Below, piece by piece: positions 56,292 to 64,000 of a stretch of 64,000 nt of DNA (position 1 is the stretch's first letter; each line of letters opens with the position of its first letter). A model generated the notes under the pieces. It worked only from the letters and a program-made list of their open reading frames with translations, was not told where the DNA came from and ran no database searches. Both the position numbers and the translations under genes were made by a program. Origin of the DNA: Methanosarcina vacuolata Z-761 (GTDB lineage Archaea; Halobacteriota; Methanosarcinia; Methanosarcinales; Methanosarcinaceae); contig NZ_CP009520.1 in NCBI RefSeq assembly GCF_000969905.1, positions 2,976,001-3,040,000 of the forward strand. Direction: 5' to 3'.

Positions 56292-56891
56292 ATGTCCATT
56301 GTTTCAAAGTATAACCGAATTGCACCCATATACGAACTGATAGATTTGCCTCTGGAATATTTCTTTTTCCGTGAATGGAGAAAAGAAGCTCTTTCAAGCC
56401 TGAGCGGAAAAATTCTGGAAATCGGGGTGGGCACCGGAAGAAACCTGGAATTCTATCCGGTAGGCTGTAGGGTAATAGGTATCGACAAAAGCGAAGGCAT
56501 GCTCCAGAGAGCCCAGGAAAAAGCCGAGGGAAGGAAAAACATTACCCTTTATCCTATGGATGCCGAACATCTTGAATTCCCTGATAACAGTTTCGATTAT
56601 GTGGTCACAACTTTTGTTCTATGTACAATTCCTGATCCAGTGAAAGCTCTTAAAGAAATGAAACGAGTCCTGAAACCATCAGGGGAATATATAGCTCTTG
56701 AGCATGTGCACAGTGACTACCCTTTTGTTGACTTCATAGAACATTTAATTAATCCGGTTCTGTTTTTCTTGCTTGGGGATCATGCAACTCGGCATACCGT
56801 GAAGAATATTGAAAAAGCCGGCTTTACAATTAAGGAAGTGAAAAAACTGGCTTTTAAGGACGTTTTCAGGAAGATCAGGGCAAAACCTTAA
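56292..56891 (+). CDS. Class I SAM-dependent methyltransferase
   Basis: 199 residues. MSIVSKYNRIAPIYELIDLP, motif I KILEIGVGTGRNLEFYP, acidic motif II VIGIDKSEGMLQRAQEKA, motif III MDAEHLEFPDNSFDYVVTTF, and LKEMKRVLKPSGEYIALEHV. UbiE/phosphatidylethanolamine-methyltransferase-like. The substrate cannot be inferred. A relic of a second copy lies at 54515-54565. Confidence 0.88.
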   Translation: MSIVSKYNRIAPIYELIDLPLEYFFFREWRKEALSSLSGKILEIGVGTGRNLEFYPVGCRVIGIDKSEGMLQRAQEKAEGRKNITLYPMDAEHLEFPDNSFDYVVTTFVLCTIPDPVKALKEMKRVLKPSGEYIALEHVHSDYPFVDFIEHLINPVLFFLLGDHATRHTVKNIEKAGFTIKEVKKLAFKDVFRKIRAKP

Positions 56892-57273
56892 ATTTTTTAC
56901 TAACGATTCTGTTTATAGATAAACAAAATTTTAAAATTAATAGATAATTATTTTAAAAATAAGAAATATTATGTAGAAATATGTAAAAAGATTAAAACAA
57001 AAAACGGAGACTGATAAAAGTAATTTAATAAGAATAATTATCGGATCTGGAATATTTGGCTCCATTTCGACAATAAAAATGTCCTTTATTATTATTTTTT
57101 GTAGTTTCAGTTAAAAATCAGTGTCACAAGGACTAAATATTTACTTCTATATATTATTTGTCTCTTTTAATATATATTAACAATATTATAATCAACCTTT
57201 AGTAATTTTTAATTTAAATTTAATTCAAAAAGTTCTGAAAAAAACGATATCAATAGAAAGGAAGGACCGAAGA
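56892..57273. other. AT-rich gap
   Basis: No gene. The stretch tttaatatatattaacaata at about 57166 is a plausible TATA region for the short transcript beginning near 57240. Confidence 0.4.
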
Positions 57274-57373
57274 ATGGATACTCATGAAAGAGCATATGCT
57301 GAAGTTAAGGGCAGAATCAAAAGAAGTCGATAGATATCAAAGCTGGGCTGCAGTTAGAGAAGAATTGAAGTGA
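57274..57373 (+). other. Possible micro-ORF transcript ahead of a strong terminator
   Basis: GGAAGGACCGAAGA precedes an ATG at 57274 (MDTHERAYAEVKGRIKRSR, 19 residues). A second frame from ATG 57284 gives MKEHMLKLRAESKEVDRYQS, WAAVREELK, 29 residues, whose stop lies within the terminator stem. A ribosome site, a short helical peptide and a terminator together look like a small gene or small RNA. Confidence 0.45.
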
Positions 57374-57418
57374 GAGGTAAAAATAGTATAGAGAGGGATT
57401 TTCCTCTCACTTCTTTTT
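57367..57418 (+). terminator. Strong hairpin terminator
   Basis: GAAGTGAGAGG (57367-57377) pairs perfectly with CCTCTCACTTC (57403-57413), extended by AAAA/TTTT inside the loop, and is followed by TTTTT. Eleven GC-mixed pairs plus a U-run in a gap with no annotated gene. Confidence 0.7.
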
Positions 57419-57440
57419 GCTTCTTATATACGGAACCGGA

Positions 57441-57584
57441 ATAAGGAATGGCGAACCTCATTTCCGTTTCCCTTGAAACCCCTTCTGAACTAAAGCTGGA
57501 GGAATGGCAAAAAACCTCAATAGCTTCTTCACTCAGGCGGGGTTTCGTATTTGTGGAGGGCAGGGTTGAGGAATGGCGAACCTC
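57441..57584. repeat. Thrice-iterated small hairpin motif
   Basis: aaggaatggcgaacctc (57443), ggaggaatggcaaaaaacct (57498) and gaggaatggcgaacctc (57568) occur at about 60-bp intervals. Each can fold GAGG/CCTC. Spacers between them are unrelated, so this is not a simple tandem array. Confidence 0.55.
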
Positions 57585-58116
57585 TTATACCTTGCTCTGC
57601 ATTTTCGCTAAATGCTACTCATGAACCCCATTCAATATTAGCATTTAGAACTGCATGATATAGAATATCAATCACATATAAAACATAAGTGGAAATGATT
57701 TTTCTTTTTCTTTGATGTAATAAAGAACACTCAAAATTTTCAAGCGGCTTATCTCCTAACTGGGCTAAAATTGCTTAAACAAGCCATAATTTGTTAAGCC
57801 ATTGCACAACATAACCACAAAGAATTTATAGGAGAACTTTGAAAATTATTTAGCTAAATTCTACCGCTTGTTCAAACTAATTTTTACTACATCTTTTTCT
57901 ACTTTCTTTTAAATTTCTTTTATATTTCGTTCTCTGCATGAGCTCATCCAATAACCACTTTTTTTCAGTCGAATACCCCGCTAGCTTGCTGCGGGGTACA
58001 CCAGTGAAACTTTGATTTCTTTACTAACAGTAATTGTCGAACAGCCTGTAAAGGTCGGGATATTCGTGATCCTCTGCGCTCTCTTATAATAAAAACAAGA
58101 TTAAGAAACACAGTGT
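57585..58116. other. Gap with REP-like palindrome
   Basis: No gene. At 57974-57998 a perfect 8-bp palindrome TACCCCGC-tagcttgct-GCGGGGTA resembles REP-type hairpins associated with IS200-like/RAYT transposases. The remainder is AT-rich. Confidence 0.55.
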
Positions 58117-58395
58117 TTACTTATTTTCCCAGAATTTCTCGGCTTCTTCTTCCATTTCTTCCAGTCTATCATAGTAATCTGGAAATTCGTTCAGATGAGC
58201 CAGGGCGATTTTCCCCGTCATTATGGGATCGTCGTTAGTAACATTTGTCAAGGGATCCTGAGTTCCATGTTCGAGCTCAACATCCATGCCTCTGCGGAAC
58301 TGGTCAACATCAAACTCATCCCATTTTATTCCAAGCTGTTCCCCAACTGCTTTTGCCTCTTCAGCAGTAAATTGCTTTTTTGTCAAACTTCTCAC
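58117..58395 (-). CDS. DUF5661 family protein
   Basis: 92 residues, acidic and helical: KKQFTAEEAKAVGEQLGIKW, DQFRRGMDVELEHGTQDPLT, NVTNDDPIMTGKIALAHLNE, FPDYYDRLEEMEEEAEKFWE. The GMDVELEHG...TNVTNDD pattern is diagnostic of this small conserved family of unknown function. ATG start. Confidence 0.82.
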   Translation of the reverse strand: MRSLTKKQFTAEEAKAVGEQLGIKWDEFDVDQFRRGMDVELEHGTQDPLTNVTNDDPIMTGKIALAHLNEFPDYYDRLEEMEEEAEKFWENK

Positions 58396-58548
58396 TCCAA
58401 CTGATTATTTAATCTTTGACAATTGTTTAATAATCATTTGATATTATTGAATAGATCTGTACTTAAGGATTTTCCTGTAAAACCAGGCTATGTATTATAG
58501 TTACTTCGCAAAGAGGAACTGTACTTTTGATAAAAATCTTGAGAAGAA

Positions 58549-59058
58549 GTGAATAAGACCATAAAAGAGTATGAGAGAGCAAAAATGCTAGACAACGATT
58601 CTTTATTTATGAAAAGGGCAATCGAACTTTCACTTGAGAATGTGAAGAAAGGCGGAGGTCCTTTTGGGGCAGTAATCGTCAGAAAAGGGGAAATCCTTGC
58701 AGAGAGCTGCAACATGGTTACTGCACTTAATGATCCTACGGCTCATGCCGAGATAAATGTAATAAGAGAAGCAGCCCGGAAACTTGATACCTTTGATCTC
58801 AGTGGCTGTACTATTTACGCTTCCTGTGAGCCGTGCCCAATGTGCCTTGGGGCGATTTACTGGGCCAGAATTGGTAAAGTTGTTTTTGCCAATACGGCAT
58901 CTGACGCTCAAAAAATTGGCTTTGCAGATTCTCGAATTTATAGTGAGATCTCACGCCCTCCTCAGGAGAGAAATATAGAATTCCGACAGCTCCTAAGAGA
59001 AGAGGCCTTGAAGGCTTTTAAGGCGTGGGAAGAGTCCGAAAATAAAATAGAGTACTGA
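58549..59058 (+). CDS. Nucleoside/guanine deaminase, CDA fold
   Basis: 169 residues (or 157 from ATG 58585). Zinc motif PTAHAEINVIREAARKLDTF (HAE) and ASCEPCPMCLGAIYWARIGK (PCxxC). GGGPFGAVIVRKGEILAE and the C-terminal RNIEFRQLLREEALKAFKAW favour guanine deaminase over tRNA adenosine deaminase. Cytoplasmic, purine salvage. GTG 58549 follows GAGAAGAA; ATG 58585 follows GAGAGAG. Confidence 0.88.
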   Translation: MNKTIKEYERAKMLDNDSLFMKRAIELSLENVKKGGGPFGAVIVRKGEILAESCNMVTALNDPTAHAEINVIREAARKLDTFDLSGCTIYASCEPCPMCLGAIYWARIGKVVFANTASDAQKIGFADSRIYSEISRPPQERNIEFRQLLREEALKAFKAWEESENKIEY

Positions 59059-59430
59059 GAAAACCAGAACCAGTACTCAAATTCAAGAATAAAATCAGTA
59101 ATTTAGATCCGACAGGAAACTATATTTGGTGTAAATTTTTATTAAAAATGTTTTTCTATAAATATTTTTCTAAAGAAAGGATTATTTATTGCTATTTATT
59201 TACTAAAATTTAAGCTTCCTGCCTTTATCTGCAGGTAAGCTCTTTACCAGTTTTTACTTAGCGGGATTCTTATTTATATTATTACAGCATAATTATATTG
59301 AGGGTTAGACTTAATAAAGAGTCCTCTGCTTATATAGTGGAGAGCTTTCCAAACTCTACATGAAGCTTTAAATGTATTGTCGCATATTTTAGATTACAGC
59401 AAATAATTTTAAAAGGGGATTTTCGGGGAG
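59059..59430. other. ppsA upstream region
   Basis: No gene. AT-rich stretches ctatttatttactaaaattt (59190) and ttatttatattattacag (59269) could be promoter elements. AAAAGGGGATTTTCGGGGAG directly precedes the ppsA ATG. Confidence 0.45.
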
Positions 59431-61845
59431 ATGTTTGATAACAAAAGTAAGTACATCCGCTGGTTTGAAGAGACTACGATTGATGATGTCCCAATTGTCG
59501 GCGGGAAGAACGCTTCCCTTGGGGAGATGTACAGGGAGCTTACTTCAAAGGGGGTAAAAATCCCAAATGGTTTCTCAGTTACTGCTGAGGCTTACTGGTA
59601 TGTCCTCAAAGCTGGAGGGATTCTAGAGAAACTTAAAAGCACAATTGAAGGACTCGATACCTCGGATATATCAGAACTTTCAAAAAGGGGAAAAGCTGCA
59701 AGGGACCTGATCCTTGGGGCAGGAATTCCGGATGAACTCTGGGAGGAGATCAAGACCGCGTATGACCGCCTATGTGAGCAGTATGGAGAAAATACTGATG
59801 TAGCCGTGCGAAGTTCGGCAACGGCTGAAGATTTGCCTACAGCTTCTTTTGCGGGTCAGCAGGAAACTTACCTGAATATTCGGGGGTATCCAGGGCTTAG
59901 AGATGCGTGCATACGCTGCTTTGCATCCCTTTTTACTGACAGGGCTATTTCCTACCGCGTGACCAATAAATTTGATCATTTCAAGGTCGCTCTTTCCATA
60001 GGAATCATGAAAATGGTCAGGTCGGACCTTGCTTCCAGCGGGGTTATTTTTACTCTGGATACGGAGACCGGCTTCAGAGACGTAGTTTTTATTACAGGGG
60101 CATATGGACTTGGAGAAAACATTGTTCAGGGACAGGTCAACCCCGATGAATTTTACGTCTTCAAGCCGACTTTCAGGCAGGGTTTTAAGCCGATTATCAA
60201 GAAAAAAGTAGGAAGCAAGGAGATCAAGATGATCTACGGGCGCGGCGATTCAAAAGTGCTCACCAGGAATATAGAGGTTCCTGAAGCTGACAGGCTGCGC
60301 TTCTGTCTCAGTGACGAAGAAGTACTCAAACTTTCCGGGTATGCTATTGCTATAGAAGACCATTACTCCGAGAAGTACGGGGAATCGCGACCCATGGACA
60401 TTGAATGGGCCAAGGACGGCATAACAGGTGAACTTTTCATAGTGCAGGCAAGACCTGAAACGGTTCAGTCCCAGCGGCGTAAAGATATCCTGGAAACCTA
60501 TGTACTTGAAAAAAGGTCCGAAATCCTTGCAAGAGGCAGGAGCGTAGGCGACAAAATTGCATCCGGAAAAGCCCATGTAATCCCTGATATCTCAGACCTT
60601 CCTTCTTTTAAACCTGGAGAAATCCTGATTGCGGATACCACGACTCCGGACTGGGAACCTGTAATGAAAACCGCGGCTGCGATTGTCACGAACAAAGGAG
60701 GCAGGACCTGCCATGCAGCGATTGTCAGCCGTGAGCTGGGGATTCCTGCAGTTGTAGGAGCAGGCAATGCAACCGAAGTGCTTGAAACAGGCAGGGAAAT
60801 TACGGTTAGCTGTGCCGAAGGAGAGAATGGACTTGTGTACGAAGGGATTCTTCCTTTTCATAAAGATACCCTGATCCTGAAAGATATGAAACGCCCGAAA
60901 ACCGAGATTATGATGAACCTTGGAAACCCGGAAGAGGCTTTTGGCCTTTCCATGATCCCAAACGACGGAATAGGGCTTGCAAGGCTGGAGTTTATCATTA
61001 CGAGCTATATCAAGGTGCACCCGATGGCTCTTGTGCACCCTGAAAAGGTTAAAGACCTTAAAATCTTCCGGGAAATCGAGCAGCTTACCCGAGGCTACAG
61101 GAGAGAAGATTATTTTGTCGAACAGCTCGCCCAGGGAGTTAGTACCATTGCTGCGGCTTTCTATCCTAAGCCGGTTGTAGTTCGTATGAGTGACTTCAAG
61201 ACCAATGAGTACGCAAGCCTGCTTGGAGGCAGCTATTTTGAAATGGAGGAAAGCAACCCCATGATAGGGTTCAGGGGAGCTTCCCGCTATTTTGATGAGC
61301 GCTACAGGGAAGGATATGCTCTTGAGTGCAGGGCTATGAAAAAGGTCAGGGACGAAATGGGGCTTACAAACCTTATTCTTATGATTCCCTTCTGCAGAAC
61401 GGTTGAAGAAGCGCGGAAAGTTATTGACGAAATGGAAAAAAACGGGCTCAAAAGGGGAGAAAACGGTCTTCAGGTCTATGTTATGTGCGAGATTCCGAAC
61501 AATGTTCTGCTTATCGATGAATTCAGTAAATTCTTCGACGGTTTCTCAATAGGTTCAAATGACCTAACCCAGTTGACCCTTGGCGTTGACAGAGACTCCG
61601 AACTTCTTGCCGCTGAATTCGATGAGCGGGACCCCGGTGTTATTAAGATTATGGCAATGGCTGTCCAGGGAGCAAAACGGAATGGAAGACATAGCGGGAT
61701 TTGCGGACAGGCTCCAAGCGATTTTCCTGAAATTGCAGAGTTCCTGGTAAAAGAAAAGATAGATTCCATTTCACTTAATCCCGATTCGGTTATGAAAATC
61801 ACCCTCAAGGTTCTGGAGACTGAAAAAGAACTGGAAAGGAGCTGA
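59431..61845 (+). CDS. ppsA: Phosphoenolpyruvate synthase
   Basis: 804 residues. N-terminal ATP-grasp domain (VGGKNASLGEMYREL, TDVAVRSSATAEDLPTASFA, GQQETYLNIRG); central swivelling domain with the phospho-His motif GGRTCHAAIVSRELGIPAVV; C-terminal TIM barrel (VVVRMSDFKTNEYASLLGG, GFRGASRYFDERYREGYALE, DGFSIGSNDLTQLTLGVDRD, HSGICGQAPSDFPEIAEFLV). Makes PEP from pyruvate, ATP and water for gluconeogenesis from acetyl units, essential for an autotrophic or acetate-using methanogen. Length normal. Confidence 0.97.
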   Translation: MFDNKSKYIRWFEETTIDDVPIVGGKNASLGEMYRELTSKGVKIPNGFSVTAEAYWYVLKAGGILEKLKSTIEGLDTSDISELSKRGKAARDLILGAGIPDELWEEIKTAYDRLCEQYGENTDVAVRSSATAEDLPTASFAGQQETYLNIRGYPGLRDACIRCFASLFTDRAISYRVTNKFDHFKVALSIGIMKMVRSDLASSGVIFTLDTETGFRDVVFITGAYGLGENIVQGQVNPDEFYVFKPTFRQGFKPIIKKKVGSKEIKMIYGRGDSKVLTRNIEVPEADRLRFCLSDEEVLKLSGYAIAIEDHYSEKYGESRPMDIEWAKDGITGELFIVQARPETVQSQRRKDILETYVLEKRSEILARGRSVGDKIASGKAHVIPDISDLPSFKPGEILIADTTTPDWEPVMKTAAAIVTNKGGRTCHAAIVSRELGIPAVVGAGNATEVLETGREITVSCAEGENGLVYEGILPFHKDTLILKDMKRPKTEIMMNLGNPEEAFGLSMIPNDGIGLARLEFIITSYIKVHPMALVHPEKVKDLKIFREIEQLTRGYRREDYFVEQLAQGVSTIAAAFYPKPVVVRMSDFKTNEYASLLGGSYFEMEESNPMIGFRGASRYFDERYREGYALECRAMKKVRDEMGLTNLILMIPFCRTVEEARKVIDEMEKNGLKRGENGLQVYVMCEIPNNVLLIDEFSKFFDGFSIGSNDLTQLTLGVDRDSELLAAEFDERDPGVIKIMAMAVQGAKRNGRHSGICGQAPSDFPEIAEFLVKEKIDSISLNPDSVMKITLKVLETEKELERS

Positions 61846-62312
61846 AAAGCCAAAAAATAGCTATTAAGATAATGAAAAACTGAAAAAGAAATTAAAAGAT
61901 AATGAATAGCTGAAAAAAATCGAAAAGACAGTAAATAGTTAAAAAAGGGGGAACATAGGCTATTCGCCATTCTCTATGGATAAAATGATTTTCAATTAAG
62001 ACCGCATTGGTTTTTATGAGAAAATTATGAAGATATCCACACAAAACAACAAAGAGCCGGAACATATTTAGAAAAGCTGGAAGAGTTAGGAAGATGATAA
62101 TAAAAGCTAAAAAAATTAAAAGCTAAAAAGGAATCTTAAAAGCTAAAAAAGATCTTAAAAGCTAAAAAAGATCTTAAAAGCTAAAAAGAGATCTGCAAAG
62201 GAACCTGGAATATAAGAAGTGATCTAAAAAACCAGAATGAAATAATTGAAATAAGTATCGGAATAATAGATTGATTTATATCTAATTAATAATTAAAAGG
62301 GGAGAAATATTA
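61846..62312. other. Gap with short repeats and promoter of zinc-ribbon pair 2
   Basis: Two loose arrays: gaaaaactgaaaaagaa-like purine repeats (61852-61950) and ttaaaagctaaaaaagatc (about five copies, 62099-62190). tttatatctaattaataatt at about 62275 is a TATA candidate. No gene. Confidence 0.5.
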
Positions 62313-62453
62313 ATGCCTTTTTTAAAATATTGTCCTGAGTGCCATTCTAAACTCGAAGATGATCTCTTCGAGAAATTTCAGTATTGTCCTGTATGTGGGT
62401 ACTGGACAAGAAAGGAAACTGCAAGACTTGAGCCATTAATAATCATGGAGTGA
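62313..62453 (+). CDS. Zinc-ribbon microprotein A2
   Basis: 46 residues: MPFLKYCPECHSKLEDDLFE then KFQYCPVCGYWTRKETARLE and PLIIME. Two CxxC knuckles 13 residues apart form one zinc ribbon. AAGGGGAG lies 9 bases before the ATG. It matches A1 at 4108-4272 in CPxCHxxL, YCxVCxYWT and TARL. The B2 gene begins 7 bases after the stop. Function unknown. Confidence 0.82.
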   Translation: MPFLKYCPECHSKLEDDLFEKFQYCPVCGYWTRKETARLEPLIIME

Positions 62454-62460
62454 GACCGAA

Positions 62461-62625
62461 ATGTTTGAATCTTCTGCAAAGTGTGTCCGATGCGGCACAC
62501 CTCTTAGAAAGCAGGTAATCGGTTCAAATGTATTTTATTACTGTAAAAAATGCGGGTGTACATCTTCGGCTATTTCTGCCAGTACATCATCTCAAAGTGC
62601 AATTCAGCCGACAAGTCATTTTTGA
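62461..62625 (+). CDS. Zinc-ribbon microprotein B2
   Basis: 54 residues: CVRCGTPLRKQVIGSNVFYY then CKKCGCTSSAISA, with a Ser/Thr/Gln-rich tail. Matches B1 at 4282-4512 over QVxGxNVFYYCxxCG, but its tail is shorter. GTGAGACCGAA before the ATG spans the A2 stop, consistent with coupling. Function unknown. Confidence 0.82.
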   Translation: MFESSAKCVRCGTPLRKQVIGSNVFYYCKKCGCTSSAISASTSSQSAIQPTSHF

Positions 62626-62679
62626 AGAGACCTGCATCCAGAAATACATCTCAATAACTCTCAAAACCGAAGATTTAAA

Positions 62680-62740
62680 ACAAAACCAGCTCAGGTCAAT
62701 TAACCTTGTATGATCAGGCCGGTTTTGTGTTATATTTTTT
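62680..62740 (+). terminator. Hairpin terminator after zinc-ribbon pair 2
   Basis: ACAAAACC (62680-62687) pairs with GGTTTTGT (62721-62728), followed by ttatattttttc. It lies 55 bp after the B2 stop and would end the two-gene transcript. Confidence 0.55.
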
Positions 62741-62882
62741 CATTTTGCTTTCTTTTTATTGAAAAAAGTAAATCCCAATGCAACCAGTACTGACTGTTTT
62801 AATAATAGAACTCAGAAAAATGATGTAAAAATAGAATGTAAAAAACGATTCTGGAACTTTGTCCCTTTCCTGAATTACTGTC

Positions 62883-63533
62883 TTATTTTGTTAAACTAAA
62901 TATGTTTATTAAACCTGCTGAAGTAAGGTTTACTGCAAGAGCTGCAAGAAGAAGTCCCATGAGCCTTGTAAAGACAAGCATTCCATTGTATCCTATGAAT
63001 TTGTGGATTCTTCTTGAGAAGAGAAAGATGTACAGGCAGAAAATGAAAGTCAATATGATTGATACGAGGATTATTATTTTTTGCTCAATATTTTCTGTGC
63101 TTCCCATCAGGACGATTACCGTACTGATTGCACCTGGACCTGTAAGAAGAGGCAGACCTATAGGAAATACCCAGATATCTTCACGTTCCTGAGACTGCGA
63201 AATCTCTTCTTCAGTAATGCTTTCTCTTGAGATTTTGGCATGCATCATATCAAAAGCAATGCTGAAAAGCAGTATCCCACCTGCAACCCTCAATGAATCT
63301 ACACTAATGCTGAACAATTCAAGTATTATGTTGCCGGTTACTGCAAAAAAAAAGGCAATTAGACAAGCAAGTGTGACTGATTTTTTTGCAATTTGATTTT
63401 TTTCGTCACGAGTCATCTTGCTGGTCAGGGAGATGAAAGTTACTACTCCGCTGATTGGACTGATAACAACAAAGACAGATGTGAATGCGTAGATGAAAAA
63501 CCCGATATTTTCAGTAATTATCTCAGTTATCAT
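62883..63533 (-). CDS. MarC family integral membrane protein
   Basis: 216 residues, six helices: FVVISPISGVVTFISLTSKM (family motif SPxxxxxxF), RVAGGILLFSIAFDMMHA, VFPIGLPLLTGPGAISTVIV (P..TGPGAI, the second-half motif), LVFTRLMGLLLAALAVNLTS. MarC/UPF0056 proteins are of unknown transport function; the old link to multiple antibiotic resistance is not supported. ATG start. Confidence 0.92.
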   Translation of the reverse strand: MITEIITENIGFFIYAFTSVFVVISPISGVVTFISLTSKMTRDEKNQIAKKSVTLACLIAFFFAVTGNIILELFSISVDSLRVAGGILLFSIAFDMMHAKISRESITEEEISQSQEREDIWVFPIGLPLLTGPGAISTVIVLMGSTENIEQKIIILVSIILTFIFCLYIFLFSRRIHKFIGYNGMLVFTRLMGLLLAALAVNLTSAGLINIFSLTK

Positions 63534-63955
63534 CTTTTTACTCCTACCCTTTTAATACTTTATAACTTATACATATAATTTATCTTGTGGGGCATTTACG
63601 TGCTTGGTCCGAGAATCTATATTTGTATATGTTTAAGACTGACAGTGTATTCGTTAACAGGTAAAAATTAAGTATTTTTCGTAGTTTATTTATATATAAA
63701 TTATGAAATATTATGAGCAGAAATTAGATATAAAGATATCCAGGAAGTCAAAGGAGTTTTAAAGTAAAACATAAGTAAGTCGAGTAATACAAGTAAGTCA
63801 ATAATACAAGTAAGTCAATGAATTCTAAGTCAAGCCTTAAGTCAAGTAATACATAGCGAGTTAAGTAATACATCAATGAATTCTAAAGTAAACCATAAAT
63901 GAGTCAAACAAAATATAAATGAATTCAAATCTGGATAAATACAGGCTGTGGTTTT
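63534..63955. other. Gap with aagtaagtca repeats
   Basis: Irregular repeats of aagtaagtcaataatac and aagtcaagtaatac between 63770 and 63900, with atgaattctaa duplicated. tatttatatataaattatga at 63690 is a strong TATA-like stretch. No complete gene. Confidence 0.5.
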
Positions 63956-64000
63956 ATGAACGGGGAAAAAATCGAAAAAAAGCTATTTGAAGAACTCAAT
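63956..64000 (+). CDS. Start of a gene running off the window
   Basis: ATG 63956 opens MNGEKIEKKLFEELN, in frame to the last base. The upstream site (AGGCTGTGGTTTT) is weak. The charged helical start is protein-like, but 15 codons do not allow a family call. Confidence 0.45.
   Translation, partial: MNGEKIEKKLFEELN

Overview
The window looks like a Methanosarcina chromosome segment: AT-rich, archaeal gene content throughout. Markers are archaeal Pth2, GatE (the archaeal Glu-tRNA amidotransferase), archaeal ProRS, archaeal CobT, a probable tetrahydrosarcinapterin ligase, a methanogenesis-marker-11 homologue, ferredoxin:disulfide reductase, a sarcinarray-type surface protein and a PGF-CTERM surface protein. 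Strong GGAGG/GGGGG ribosome sites and TTG/GTG starts are common. I saw no rRNA, tRNA or CRISPR array. The species is not certain; an LRR-Roc-COR (Roco) gene is compatible with M. barkeri-like strains.

Layout. 0-3.4 kb: Pth2 (partial), an MptN-like ATP-grasp ligase and an iscU-iscS pair whose IscU lacks its first ligand cysteine. 4-4.5 kb: two tiny zinc-ribbon genes, with a paralogous pair at 62.3-62.6 kb. 5-14 kb (mostly minus strand): CobT, ProRS, ZPR1 overlapping SepF, a PUA protein and two paralogous MFS transporters. 14-20 kb: a decayed HicA-like toxin, an IorA-like TPP enzyme, Mmp11, an iron-sulfur flavoprotein and RadC. 20-25 kb (plus strand): MobB-MoaE fusion and MobA (molybdopterin guanine dinucleotide, needed by formylmethanofuran dehydrogenase), then the Roco GTPase. 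25-33 kb: TudS-like protein, a beta-helix surface protein, a membrane protein, a TtuA/Ncs6-type tRNA thiolase and a CNNM-type transporter. 33-40 kb: MFS pump, flavoprotein, NrdH-like redoxin with ferredoxin:disulfide reductase, GatE and a lone receiver domain.

40.5-49.5 kb is a scarred accessory region. It holds an IS1-like transposase pseudogene, a 5' fragment of a group II intron, small membrane proteins, an acyltransferase, a nitroreductase, a three-hairpin RNA candidate, 31-bp direct repeats and a MITE-like element. At 48-54 kb a 1387-residue membrane-anchored protein is followed at once by a sarcinarray protein. Remnants downstream show that this two-gene unit was once duplicated and the second copy decayed. 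55-64 kb: DUF2278 protein, methyltransferase (with a relic of a second copy), DUF5661 protein, deaminase, PEP synthase, the second zinc-ribbon pair and MarC.

A pervasive oddity is that nearly every long intergenic gap has its own short tandem-repeat array, each with a different unit of 12-59 bp. A longer repeat of about 109 bp occurs in arrays at 6.1-6.4 kb and, inverted, at 32.7-33.1 kb. The strongest candidates for something undescribed are the duplicated zinc-ribbon microprotein cassette, the giant-protein/sarcinarray module and several long imperfect hairpins.
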